In this document: piece by piece, positions 44,502 through 55,513 of the stretch
Layout: each line of letters opens with the position of its first letter
How positions within the stretch are numbered: position 1 is the first letter of the stretch
Source of the DNA: Desarmillaria ectypa
Lineage: Eukaryota > Basidiomycota > Agaricomycetes > Agaricales > Physalacriaceae
Length of the DNA stretch: 64,000 bases
Direction of reading: 5' to 3'
Assembly: GCA_030407005.1 (NCBI GenBank)
Contig: JAUDYN010000003.1
Location: 2,356,001-2,420,000 of the forward strand
Program-made: the position numbers and the translations under genes
Notes under the pieces: generated by a model
Databases searched by the model: none
Seen by the model: the letters and a program-made list of their open reading frames with translations, nothing else
Told to the model about the DNA's origin: nothing

Positions 44502-45557
44502 TGCCTAAGCGAACGAGTTATCATATCAAGAGAACGTCAGATGGTGGTTATGGTATAGCATCTCGAATTCCTGGAATCTTGTATATCCCTCAGTGCAATT
44601 ACAGGCCATCAGTCCGAGATAACCTCCAAATTTTCATCGTGGATAAACTTTTGACACTTCTGGGCGATGTCTCTGAGAGACCATAGAAGGGTACGCGAAC
44701 GCCTAGAAACTAGGGGAGACAACGACGTCAGCATACAGAGACTACTCTGCCAGCATCACCATCGCGATTTCAGCTGTCCCGATTCCCGACCTTGGGCTGC
44801 ATCCTCATCATTTTCCGTCAAAGGGTGGTTGTAATACGGATTCCTATTTTGGAAGTACGAGCTTGCATGAATATTCTGGCTCGTTCTCCTCATATTCCTT
44901 GAGACGCTGACTCATTTTCTTAGTGATATGTTTCTCATTTATCCTAGTACATTCTACATAGTTTGGTAGTATAAAAGCAGTGTAATTAGTAGGGCATCGC
45001 TAGCATGATTGCCGTGAACATTAGTTCCTTTCCGCTCACCCGTGAACCACGAGTTCTAACAAGGGTGCCACTAGATTTGCCAACGATAATGCAGCAGATG
45101 GATCCTCTGGAAAAACTGCTATACCTTTCACCGGTCCTGTTATTGGTGTTGAAGCAGTCCTGGAACGCCTAGAATCTCAAGTCCAGCAGACCCAAAACAC
45201 GACTGCATTTGCGAGGTCAGGTCTAACTCCATACAAAGACTACCCGCAACGCCCACCATTAATACAAATATTCGTCTACCCAGTAGACGTTCGTCCGACG
45301 GGCTTCCTGGATAAGATTCCTCGTCTTGTTTCTTGTTTCAATTATTGCATGCCATCTGATGCCACGCCGATCAAACTTGTGTCTCTGCCCAAAAGAGCTG
45401 CGTTCAGGTTGGCAGATTGCATGAAGATGCGACGGCTTTTGATGTGGGTGTATCTTTAGCACTTTTCTCCTTTTCCTCTTCTTATCAGCTGAAGGTCGTG
45501 GTTGAAATTATCTTGGAAAGTGGCTATTACGCCGTATATGTACCTCGTTTATGGTAG
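44502..45557 (+). pseudogene. decayed tandem paralogue of POP3
   Basis: Three islands match POP3 in order and spacing. At 44606-44683 the codons give PSVRDNLQIFIVDKLLTLLG, matching PSVPVNLQNLILAQVLLLVE. They are preceded by a 52-nt GT-AG intron (44553-44604) that splits a Trp codon exactly as in POP3. At about 45140-45447 they give VIGVEAVLERLE, then FLDKIPRLVSCFNYC, IKLVSLPKRA and MKMRRLLMW, matching the L7Ae-like core. After a likely 41-nt intron (45448-45488), 45489-45557 resembles the start of POP3 exon 3 and then stops. An in-frame TAG at 44684 and the loss of the basic tail argue for a pseudogene. A very diverged short gene is the alternative. Confidence 0.6.
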
Positions 45558-45784
45558 AATTTGGACGTGTACTACTTGGTCGTATCGTCACGACGCATTT
45601 AGGGTCATGAGCCTGCAGGAAAGCAACCGGTGATTACACAAGTAGCCGCTCCTTCGACTTGTCGTCCATCGAGAAGCTGGTCGAAATTGGCTAGGCCTTT
45701 GTTTTTCGACCAGGCTTCCGCCCATCAACTCCTACTTCTCATCTGTTGTTGCTCTTTTCAGAATAGAATTGTCTCATCTCTGAA

Positions 45785-47260
45785 ATGTTTATTGCGATAA
45801 TAGGAACAGCCTCAGCAGGGAAGTCCACTGTTGAGGAGTACCTTGTGGCCAAGGAAGGATTTACACCTATTAGGCAATCTAAAGGAACAAATGCAGATGT
45901 GTGTATTTGCTCTGGTGTATTCCCGTATTCAAATGCTAGAATGAAACAGGAACTCCTGGAATATGATCAACTAGACGCTCGTTCATTCGAGTCTTCCTAT
46001 TCTTCTAGTTTCCTCCAAGCGACAGTACCCGCAGAGACCTCTGTTTCATCGGACAAACATCTTTCCTTCCTTTCGCTTGATCCTACACCCATTCACTCCC
46101 CGGGATCTTATCGTTATAAAAGCAATCTCAATATGACTTTGACCTTTGACACACCATCGGCCATGCTTGACTATGTGACACGAAATTGGCGGACGCGGTT
46201 CGTGACGGTCGATCTCTGCACAAGAGAGCACATCGAGCGATTCATAAAGCGGCCCTTCTTCATGCTGCTGAGCGTCGATGCGCCGATACTTGACAGGTAC
46301 CGACGATCAAGGAGGTAAGTCCTTCATTTTAGCGATGAACCTTGTTAGAACCTATTTTCACCTCCTACTTAGCCAGTCCCTGGAAGATTTTGTGCGCGCA
46401 GATGATGAACACGTTTTTGGGCAAGGCATACAGGATTCAAAGAAATCACTGAAGGGAATGAATGATCTGGTTCATATCAAGATTATCAATGATTTCCGAA
46501 GCGTTTCTGCTCTCTACTCGCATTTGAATGATCTTAATCTACTAGACCCGTGTCATCTCAGGCCGGACTGGGACACGTATTTTATGGTACGGGCTTGATG
46601 TTATGATGGTAGCCGTCTGATTTAAATAACCTATTCCAGACGTTGGCATCTTTAGCTGCTGAGCGATCGAATTGTATGAAACGAAGGGTGGGCGCCATTT
46701 TGGTCAGAGATAACCGCATCTTGTCCACCGGGTGATTTATAACAAGGTCGTGATTGCTACATCTTTCTGATTATTCTCCGTCAGATATAACGGTACCCCG
46801 AGACACCTGTTGAATTGCAATGAAGGCGGATGTTCGCATTGCAACGGAACAACTGTACTCAGCGACGACACGGATCATTGTATATGCCTTCATGCCGAGG
46901 AAAACGCGTTACTAGAAGCCGGAAGAGAGCGAGTCGGCGTCGGATCGGTGTTGTATTGCAATACGTGAGATCTTTTCCAATTGTTTTTGTCAATTGTTGT
47001 TTTACGTGCGCTATAGGTGTCCTTGCTTGAAATGTACAATTAAAATCATACAGACTGGTGTAACAGCAGTTGTTTATAATTTGTCATATAAAGTGTCAGT
47101 TGTCTCGCAGATTGTGCGATAAAATGCAAACTTAAAAGTTCTTCCCAGAGACGCAGCATCGGCACAGCTGTTCAAGCAAGCAGGCGTGCAACTACGGCGG
47201 CATCACCTGCCAGGCCAAGATGGACATCCTTTCGATCCAAATGGCATAGAACAGAAGTAA
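45785..47260 (+). CDS. deoxycytidylate deaminase (dCMP deaminase), DCD1-type
   Basis: Six exons (45785-46314, 46373-46586, 46640-46731, 46785-46964, 47017-47082, 47149-47260) give 397 codons. The N-terminal P-loop region GTASAGKST is typical of fungal Dcd1, which carries a kinase-like leader. The deaminase domain starts TLASLAAERSNCMKRRVGA. It has the catalytic CLHAEENALLEAG (HAE) and the zinc ligands CPCLKC, plus the family-specific Cys/His insert NCNEGGCSHC that binds a second zinc. It converts dCMP to dUMP to supply thymidylate synthase. The last splice junction (47083-47148) is the least certain. The stop lies only 20 bp from the stop of the convergent TTI1 gene. Confidence 0.9.
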
Positions 47261-47280
47261 TATTTGTATCTTATACCATA

Positions 47281-50200
47281 CTAAACTGGTTCCAGGCCTT
47301 TAAATACAAGAGCTACATTATTTTCAATATCCCACTGCGGTATTCTCAAGAAGTTCATTGTGGGTGATGCATCTGCACAAGTAGATTGCAACGCAAGCCA
47401 AACAGCGTCCGCGTTGTTGTAGCCGATGACAATATACAGCTCTCTTGCGCAACCCTGGAGTTCCTCATGCGCTCGTAAGTCCAAAAACCGGCGGAAGGCC
47501 AGGATGACCTCCCATACAGAAGTGTCCTTGGGGTCCACCCCATGCATCGACGCAGTCATCGTCTTTAACAAGCATCGATAAATGCGATGAGAATGCGTAT
47601 ACGCTGATTCCGTACCCACGGCTCCATAGCTCCTCCGAGACAACGCACTCGACGCATCCGCCACATCCAACTTCTCCAATATCTGCCGAAAAAGTGGCCA
47701 AATATCATCCCAAATGCGCTTATACATAAAAGTGCCGACGTGAGTAGCCAAGGCTTCTACCAGTGAGGCTGCGGCACTGACGACGAAGGACTCCGAATCC
47801 GAAAGTCGATTGAGTATGAAAGGCCAGGCGGAGTGTATCGACGGTAATAGGGCAGATTCGGGTAAGACGGCTACTGATGATGCTAACAGTGTTAGGATGC
47901 GAGCTCGTATAATGGGCGATTGGTGGGTCAAAAAGTACAGTGATCTAGAAATGACATGCTTCGTCAGTGCTTGTGTGGGTGTGGGAGATGGCTCCTCTGT
48001 CGAATCTGTAGCTGCCGTGGGTGTATCTTCAGCCTGTTCCTGATCCTCCGCGCTCTTTCCCTTCTTATCGGCCCATGCCTCTCGAGGCGCTGGGCCATAA
48101 TCAACATCCTCTTCCTCCACTGGTGGATCGTTCCGATGTTTAAACCAATCAAAAAAGTCATTGAACGGTTGACGATCATCGCGAAGGCCTCGTCTGTCCT
48201 GTTTATCCTCCGCAGCGTCGACTTCTTCCATCTTTATAACCTTCATCACTTCTGACAAAACTTCAATCAGACCTTCCACGAGTACCTCATATCCATGATA
48301 TTCGTCAAGGCGATCAAAACACTCTTCAACTACGTCTCCCGCCTTTTCGACAACACCATCACCCACCAGCTGTATCATAACAACAAGAACCTTTGTAGCC
48401 TCCACATCGAGCCAACGGCGTGTTAGCCTACGGGAGACAGAATCCAAGATGTAGTCAAAATTTGAAAGTAGTAAATTTGCCGGGGAGGCGTAGGAGGTGT
48501 TGGTTGTTATGAAGTTTAAAGCCGCCAGAGCGGTGCTTGATAGATGTGAATTGGGCGATACCAAAGAATGAAGGACGGGATACAAAGTTTGTATGAACAG
48601 AGTAGCAAACTGAGCCTGGAGGATGCCCGAGGTGATAGATAGAAGCTGAAGAAGCATTGCCCTGTGAAGCGTCCGCTGTGAAACCGCCCTCGGCTTTGTA
48701 GTCGGGGAATGCGACTGCAAAATATGTAGAGTTTCGTTGACTGGAATAACACCCCGACGGTGTTGAACTTCGTCCCGGATATCCTCCTGATCATACGAGC
48801 TGGGACCTTCTTCCATAGCATCAACATCGGGCCGGTCCCATATCTGACTTGTGCTCCTCGCAAGTGCTCTAGCAAGTTTGTCTAGTCGCTTGCTCGTTGC
48901 ATATTTTAGAGATTCGAGAGAAGGTGAAAACAGAGAAAATCTCGCCGCTCCTTCAAGCAGTCTACAGGCGCACCACAAGGCTGCGACGGACCTACTACTT
49001 GTTCCGCTCTGTCCGACGCTGACGAACCATTCAATAGTAAACAGACTGCCGTCACCAGCTGCCTGTCCAAGGGCATGAAACATTTTAATCAGGGCATCAT
49101 AGGTGCTTCTCAACGAGACATTCCTGAAGATCACGTCTGGAAACGTTACCCATTGGTTTCGGTCGGAATCGTGCTCAAACATCAATAGGCCACTTGAGTT
49201 TTTCGTGATAGTGACTAGGGGGTCAACGAACTCTATAACGGAAAGCAGATTCCAGCCCCATTTTTCGACACCACCCGTAGGCCCGAGGAGTCGGACTAGT
49301 TCGGTGGATATTGGATTCTGCGGCGATGTTTGGCCTTCCTTGTCGTACGACAGATGGCACACTGCCTCGATGAGGCCTGCAACATGCTCGACTTTCGCAT
49401 CTGCCATAAGCGGGAGCAGTCTTGGAAGAGCAGTTAGATTATCTCGCGTGAGTAGCATTAGAGTCCGCATGAACGCGTGGTGATGCTTAGACCATGGAGA
49501 CAGAAGGCCCAGCAAGGTGGTGTGGGCTTCCTTTGAGACCGAGGGGAAGTCGGAGATGGAAAGAGAGAGCAAAAACGATAGCAAGAGCGGCTGTGTTTGA
49601 GGTAGGGTTGTCGACGTGGCTAGAAGTATGGTATATGATAGATTAGATAGGGCAATGAGAGCAGACGGAGTTGGATGTTTAACAAGTGGAGTAAGTGTGT
49701 TGAGGGCGATATGTAACTGGGATGATGTTCCACGAAGCCACGAAGGTGTGCGTGGGGTGGCATATTTTGTATTTGGCACCGATGTTGGCGGGCCTTTTGC
49801 CTCGGGATCACGAACCAGATTTATCACATCCTCCAAATCCTCGACCGATGCGACTGCCCCTTCTTGGATACAGATATCATCTGCGATGGAGCGCACTACA
49901 ATCTCCGAGAGGACCCCAAGAGCTCTCGAAACGAGATCACCGTTGGTCCAGCCTTTACGCGTCGTGCCCAATGCCAACTTCGTGGTTGCGCTGACAACTC
50001 CCGGGAGTACCGAGGGAAACAGACTGTCGGGAAAATATGCTGAAAGGAGAAGGTGAACTACGTCCAAACAAGTTTTCTGTAGGGAGAGCGCCCGAGAATC
50101 CGTGTTTATGAGAAGTGAGTTCAAGGTCTGTCCTAGAATTGGAACAAATTTTTCCGTGCGAACATGCTCTTTGAAAAGAGCAAGTCGTGGCTGAGCAAAA

Positions 50201-50730
50201 TTGGAGTGGATCCGTTCGTCGTCTTCAGTGCGAACTCTCAAAAGGGCGAAGAGACACCTCGCCGCTGCCTCTTTCGTCTCGTCGTCTCGTTCTTTTGCTT
50301 TTCCGTTCCGTTCCATTCCTCCCAATACTGCTCCAGACAACATGAATATCTGCTGCCAAACCGACACCTCGCAGGACCACCACCAATCATCGCAGAGAAT
50401 TCCTAGTATCACGAATATCTTCTCCAGAATCTGGTCTGGAATAACGGTAGATGAATTGCGTTGGAGGATTGTTGAGACGGGAAAGAATGTGTAGGATATT
50501 AGTGATTCTGAAAGGACAAACTCAGAGGATTTGATGGTTCGCAATGCAAGGATCAGTTCGTCTAAGAGTTTCGAAACCGTTGGGATAGAGGTAGGGGTCA
50601 ACACGGCCGACCCGAGCAATGGGACACATACTGCCTTCAGCTTAGAGAAGCTTAGGAAGAGTTTGCCTAGCAAGAAAGAAAAACGTACAGACTGGAATAT
50701 CCGTTTCGATCGAGCTCCAGGATCGTCCAT
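47281..50730 (-). CDS. TTI1 homologue (Tel2-interacting protein 1)
   Basis: Almost the whole gene is one exon (47281-50640). A first exon at 50689-50730 is suggested because the 48 nt between them have GT-AG ends and interrupt the conserved LKAVCVPLLG start. The protein of about 1133 residues is an alpha-solenoid of HEAT-like repeats. Segments such as ARILTLLASSVAVLPESAL, then WPFILNRLSDSESFVVSAA and RRLTRRWLDVEATKVLVVM, match the TTI1 family. With TEL2 and TTI2 it forms the TTT complex, an Hsp90-linked cochaperone that stabilises PIKK kinases (TOR, ATM/Tel1, ATR/Mec1). An acidic linker lies near residue 830. Length fits yeast and human TTI1. Confidence 0.88.
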   Translation of the reverse strand: MDDPGARSKRIFQSVRFSFLLGKLFLSFSKLKAVCVPLLGSAVLTPTSIPTVSKLLDELILALRTIKSSEFVLSESLISYTFFPVSTILQRNSSTVIPDQILEKIFVILGILCDDWWWSCEVSVWQQIFMLSGAVLGGMERNGKAKERDDETKEAAARCLFALLRVRTEDDERIHSNFAQPRLALFKEHVRTEKFVPILGQTLNSLLINTDSRALSLQKTCLDVVHLLLSAYFPDSLFPSVLPGVVSATTKLALGTTRKGWTNGDLVSRALGVLSEIVVRSIADDICIQEGAVASVEDLEDVINLVRDPEAKGPPTSVPNTKYATPRTPSWLRGTSSQLHIALNTLTPLVKHPTPSALIALSNLSYTILLATSTTLPQTQPLLLSFLLSLSISDFPSVSKEAHTTLLGLLSPWSKHHHAFMRTLMLLTRDNLTALPRLLPLMADAKVEHVAGLIEAVCHLSYDKEGQTSPQNPISTELVRLLGPTGGVEKWGWNLLSVIEFVDPLVTITKNSSGLLMFEHDSDRNQWVTFPDVIFRNVSLRSTYDALIKMFHALGQAAGDGSLFTIEWFVSVGQSGTSSRSVAALWCACRLLEGAARFSLFSPSLESLKYATSKRLDKLARALARSTSQIWDRPDVDAMEEGPSSYDQEDIRDEVQHRRGVIPVNETLHILQSHSPTTKPRAVSQRTLHRAMLLQLLSITSGILQAQFATLFIQTLYPVLHSLVSPNSHLSSTALAALNFITTNTSYASPANLLLSNFDYILDSVSRRLTRRWLDVEATKVLVVMIQLVGDGVVEKAGDVVEECFDRLDEYHGYEVLVEGLIEVLSEVMKVIKMEEVDAAEDKQDRRGLRDDRQPFNDFFDWFKHRNDPPVEEEDVDYGPAPREAWADKKGKSAEDQEQAEDTPTAATDSTEEPSPTPTQALTKHVISRSLYFLTHQSPIIRARILTLLASSVAVLPESALLPSIHSAWPFILNRLSDSESFVVSAAASLVEALATHVGTFMYKRIWDDIWPLFRQILEKLDVADASSALSRRSYGAVGTESAYTHSHRIYRCLLKTMTASMHGVDPKDTSVWEVILAFRRFLDLRAHEELQGCARELYIVIGYNNADAVWLALQSTCADASPTMNFLRIPQWDIENNVALVFKGLEPV

Positions 50731-51107
50731 TATCTGATGTGTCGACGCTTAATTCCCGCGACTAATGTCTCTTATTCCTTGACTGCTGAAGGACGACGAC
50801 GGACGAAATGGGAGGGAGGATACAAGGCAGGCCGATACGGTAGGGGGTGGCTATCCCGATCTCCGGATTTGCTTCTTACTTCCATGTCTTCCGGTCTGAC
50901 TCGATAAAAATGCTAAAGAACCAAAACACAATCATCTCTTCTCAATACATTCCCTCTTACCCTCTTACCTCTCTTATCTGCTAGCTAGAATCCCCTTCGA
51001 TTCCCAGAACGTGCATTGCCCAAAAGTTTCACCATCTATTTATTCTTCACATACGGTACCCGACATATAGTCGAAATTCAGTTTAATCGCCTCTACCCGC
51101 CGTCCAA
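50731..51107. other. divergent promoter of TTI1 and PABA synthase
   Basis: 377 bp between start codons. The PABA side is pyrimidine-rich (ctcttacc repeats around 50950-50985). No TATA box is evident. Confidence 0.45.
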
Positions 51108-53419
51108 ATGACTTTCGACCCTCCAAGGCTATTGCTCATCGATTCTTACGACTCATTTACCTTCAAGTACGCCCGTCATTTGTCTTAATGTGATCGCCAT
51201 TTAACGACTTTTCGCTCAAGTCTAGCATCCTTATTTCGACAATCCATACCTGGATGTTACATCCACATCCTGAAGAACGATAAACTTACGATACCTGATT
51301 TGTTGCCTCATCTGAAGCACTTTTCGGCCATCGTTGTAGGGCCTGGACCTGGTTCACCGGACAATACTCAGGACATTGGGATCGTCAGGGATTTATGGAG
51401 TGTTTCTGAGCAGCACATACTGCCCATCTTTGGCGTTTGCCTCGGCCTCCAAAGTCTCGCACTCACTTATGGTGCAGAGCTGCATCGTTTGCCCATCGTA
51501 AAACACGGACAGATATCACATATCGTGCACACAGGCCACAGTTTGTTCGAAGGGGTCAGCCGTGTGGAAGCTGTGAGATATCACTCATTGCACGTCACTT
51601 TATTGGAAGACAGCTTCATAGAGCCGCTGGCATGGGCAGACGATGAGCCGGAGAACGGAAAGATTCTTATGGCAATTCAACACAAGACCCGGCCTTTTTG
51701 GGCAGTCCAGTATCACCCAGAGTCCGCTCGTACTTCCGGTGGTGGACCGGAGGTTGTCGCAAACTTTTGGAATCTAGCGCGACAGTGGGCTCAGAAACGC
51801 GGAAGGACAACGAGTCCTTGGTGTGAGAGCGTCCATCGTGTCCTCGGATCCTCTTGGCCCCAAGTTTCCTCCCTACACCAATCGCTTCGCTATTCTTCCC
51901 AACCCGCTTTGTCTGTTAACACCATTGTTGTCGATGCACCTACGATATCCGTGATGAGCATCTGTGACATGCTTGGAGCAAACGACGAACAGCAGCCTTT
52001 CGTTCTTCTGGACTCTGCAGCTCGTCCAGGCCGATTTTCAATCGTAGCTTCCATGCTGCCCTCTGGCCTCCAGATTACTTATAACGTCGACGAACCCTTC
52101 GTTGGCTTGACTCGAGGAACCGCAACTGCATACGAGAAACTTGGAGGTCATGACATATGGTCATGGCTGGCGAGTTTCATGCACACTCGAAGGGCATGGG
52201 GTGGTAGACCTGAGATTCCGTTCTGGGGTGGGCTGATAGGGCTTTTGAGCTATGAAGTAGGCATCCGCTCTCTGGGGATCTCTCCGCGATCTAGGAATGA
52301 GCCTAATCGCAAGCATCCTCATCCCGACGTCAACTTTGTATTTATTGAAAGGAGTGTGGTTGTGGACAATTTCACTGGCAAAATATACATCCAGTCTATT
52401 ATCCCGGACGATGATGCTTGGCTCTTTGAAACATCTCTGCTGTTGCAGAAGCAGCCGGACCTGGTCCATCAGGAATGCTCGCCTCCACACGGAAAAGTGG
52501 CCGTCTCTTATGCTACGGTAACTCTCCCGGACAAGGACCGGTACATCTCCAATATCAAGCAGGCCATGGAGCATTTGTTCTGTGGCAACTCCTACGAACT
52601 CTGCCTTACTGCCCATACGCGGATTCAAACGTCTCCGAAGTCTTCTTGGAGCCGTTATAAAACGCTTCGCCGAACCAACCCCGCTCCACATTCCGCCTTC
52701 CTACGTTTATCTCCAACAATCTTTTTATCGTCTTCCCCCGAACGTTTTCTCTCCTTCTCTCGTCCACCAAATGCCATCTACCAATTAAGGCCGATCAAGG
52801 GTACTATACGGAAAGGCTCAGGTATCGATCGTGCATATGCGGAAAAGGCCCTCGCTGGAAGCCCCAAGGAGGTCGCAGAAAACCTGATGATCGTGGATCT
52901 CATCAGGCATGACCTTCACAACGTGGTCGGCGACGGTGTCACTGTGCAACAGTTTTGCGCCGTAGAGGAATACGAAACTGTCTGGCAGCTTGTCAGTGTT
53001 ATTGAAGGTCAATCGTCTTCTGAAGAATCGGGGGGTTGGGAGGTGTTGCGGAGCAGTCTACCACCTGGTGTGTCCTTTCGATATTTCCATTGGTATTTCT
53101 TACTTCTGAATTTTGGTTCAACTCATCAGGTAGCATGACTGGCGCTCCAAAGAAGCGAAGCGTGGAGATCTTGCAAGATCTTGAGGAATCAGACCGGAGC
53201 TTATATTCCGGGGTATTTGGATACTGGTGTGTAGGAGGCGGGGGAGACTGGGCAGTGACGATACGAAGCGCATTCCGACATGATGATCCCAACGTTCAAC
53301 CCGCTGAGGAGGAATGGGTAGTCGGCGCTGGCGGTGCTATAACTGCTCTATCTGATCCTGAGGCAGAGTGGGACGAGATGGTTATCAAACTTCAGAGTGT
53401 TTTGAGAACGTTTGATTGA
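51108..53419 (+). CDS. p-aminobenzoate synthase, fused PabA-PabB (ADC synthase)
   Basis: Exons 51108-51166, 51221-53067 and 53130-53419 give 731 codons. The N-terminal 210 residues are a class I glutamine amidotransferase: LLLIDSYDSFTFNLASL, VVGPGPGSP, the nucleophile in FGVCLGLQ, and the His-Glu pair in QYHPES. The C-terminal part is the chorismate-binding enzyme: PFWGGLIGLLSYE, then LRPIKGTIRKG, AENLMIVDLIRHDL and PPGSMTGAPKKRSVEI. Together they make 4-amino-4-deoxychorismate from chorismate and glutamine for folate synthesis. KGT in the PIKGT motif, where anthranilate synthases differ, supports PABA over tryptophan synthesis. The fused order is the normal fungal form. Confidence 0.93.
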
Positions 53420-53908
53420 TGATTTTCATCCTTCTGAACTACTTACTACTGGTTTATTGACATTCACAGATTTCCTTACTACTATTTAGACGACTGGATA
53501 ACATTACACTTCAAGTTAGACATCAACTGTTTGCACAGTGTATTGTATCCATACTTTCTCTGAATTCAACTTCATTAAATAAATAATCGATCGTAGCGCA
53601 ACGCTAAGCTGGGTGATTTGGAAATTGAAGTTGAAACACTTGATCCGTTACAACCATCATCAAGCTCTCGATGCTCAACGCGACATTCGTATGATTCATA
53701 ACAGTTTCGTAACATGCTGAACGTAATTGATTCCGGTCCCTTACCATTAGCTCGTCTCATCATTTCGCGGTACGGTATCGTTGCCGAGCCAGCTGCACGT
53801 GGTAATGAAGTAACAGCATATAGCCTGTCGTAGCGGCAAACTATCTAGAAAACTACTGTTCACCTTACACATTCTCTCCTCAAAATTGCCTGGACGACTC
53901 ACTGTGAA
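53420..53908. other. intergenic region upstream of the DUF6593 pair
   Basis: No coding frame is supported. It should contain the PABA synthase terminator and the promoter of the next gene. Confidence 0.4.
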
Positions 53909-55176
53909 ATGACGGAATCGATTATATTATCCAACCCTCCACCGTACGTGAACATTCCACTCATTCGTTGGTCTCCGTTTTCTCAAAGTCTTACCCTAGT
54001 TATGACACGTTGGAGGACATCACTGTAGCCAGGTCCCGGCCCTCGATGTCCAACCTTGATTCGTCATCTTCTTCTCCACATCTCCTGCCAAATCCCACCC
54101 CAATTGTACTGGGTTGGTCGCCTCCAACACTTCCTGATGCCGATGTGCAATTACGCGATCCATACGCCCCTAGAAACGTAACTCCCACATCTTCGTGTTC
54201 CCAACCCCCCGACTCAACCTCTACACCTGCCCAGTCTTCACATACACTGGAGCCAGTCGGCAGATCTCCAGGGTGAGCACCACCGCCTGATCACACATAG
54301 CTTAATGAAACTTAGCCGCGGGCTTCTAGCTATGTCGTTGCTGGAACGCCAACAACAAATATTGTCTACTCGTTCTCGCATATTGGGGATAATGCAATGA
54401 TCTTAATACCCCCACATGATGCCCCAGATACACGACCGAAATATCACATCTCAGTTAGACTGAATTGCTTCATTCCGTCATCATATATCACCAGTAAGTG
54501 TTATCCTGAACGACCGGACGATATTTAAACTTCACGTAGCCATACGTCGGGGCGCGACACAAGAGGGCGCGATGGTTGGTGATTTTGAGTGCGCTTTGAA
54601 TGTTGTACATCGACTGCTTCCGCTACAATGATCATAATAGAATGGGTATCGCCGACAAAACCGCAACGTTGTTCATTCGAGACAAAGAATTCCCCATTAG
54701 CGACGTACTTGGAAAATCAGGATCTCGGCGCGGAGTTAGTTATGGATTGTGATAAGTGCTGCAACGTTTTACTAACGTTTGAGTGCAGGGATTATGGGAC
54801 TGGAAGTTCGTGAAATACGTTAGTACTTCCGATGCAGCTACCCAAGAAGAGTGCAGCTCATTGTCAATTTACTATGCAGGGTTTATTCTGGGATTGCAAG
54901 AAGAATCCGCGAAAGGTGAGGCTGAACAAACGCTCGGATATCGACCGAGTTATTCAAAAAAAAATTCAGTGCTTTTCCAGCGATAGGAAAATACTCTTTG
55001 CCATATTCATGCCGGTCACCAACCTTCGTAAACCTAATATTCCAGCTGAACTGTCGCAGCTTGAAGTGACCCCTCAAGGACAACCCTTTTTCGACGATAT
55101 CTTAATGTCTATAATGATTATCGAGCGGTGGCGGTTGACACCGGTCACAGGCGACCATAAGCAGCCTTTTAACTGA
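53909..55176 (+). CDS. DUF6593-like protein, copy A
   Basis: Eight exons (53909-53947, 53989-54272, 54330-54493, 54540-54588, 54641-54734, 54789-54809, 54880-54915, 54970-55176) give 297 codons. A Ser/Pro-rich disordered N-terminus of about 110 residues precedes a beta-rich domain: YHISVRLNCFIPSSYITTIR, GAMVGDFE, then LWDWKFGLFWDC and LEVTPQGQPFFDDILMSIMI, IIERWRLTP at the end. This is the DUF6593 pattern, a basidiomycete-expanded domain of unknown function. Exons of 21 and 36 nt occur. The 54-nt intron 54916-54969 has no stop and a multiple-of-three length, so it is easily misread as coding. The same intron position exists in copy B. Confidence 0.7.
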
Positions 55177-55513
55177 CCAATTAATGACCGGGACTATATG
55201 TACAGATTACCATGTATTGATGGTTTATTTATCATGTACTCATCCATCGTTCTTGACACCATGAATCAAGACATATTCTTCCGAACCGTTTGCACTGGCA
55301 TTAAATTAATGCTGTTAAGTTCGAGGCCATACCTGTTTATTGTTCAACCGTCGTAACAGCATACATCATGCTTATATATATTGGCTATCATCTGATATGT
55401 GATTCTCTTGAGCCGGTGCTTAGAGGCCTTACCTGAAGCGCACTGCCTTTTGCGACAGTGCCACACCCATATACCCGATCCTATACCTCAACCCTCACCA
55501 GCTCTATGCTCCA
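55177..55513. other. spacer between the DUF6593 copies
   Basis: About 340 bp with no gene. A TATA-like ttatatata lies near 55372, about 140 bp before the copy B start. Confidence 0.4.

Noticed and set aside
54916..54969. Treating the Lys-rich stretch in DUF6593 copy A as coding
   Set aside because: Copy B has a normal intron at the same place, and the stretch has exact GT-AG ends.
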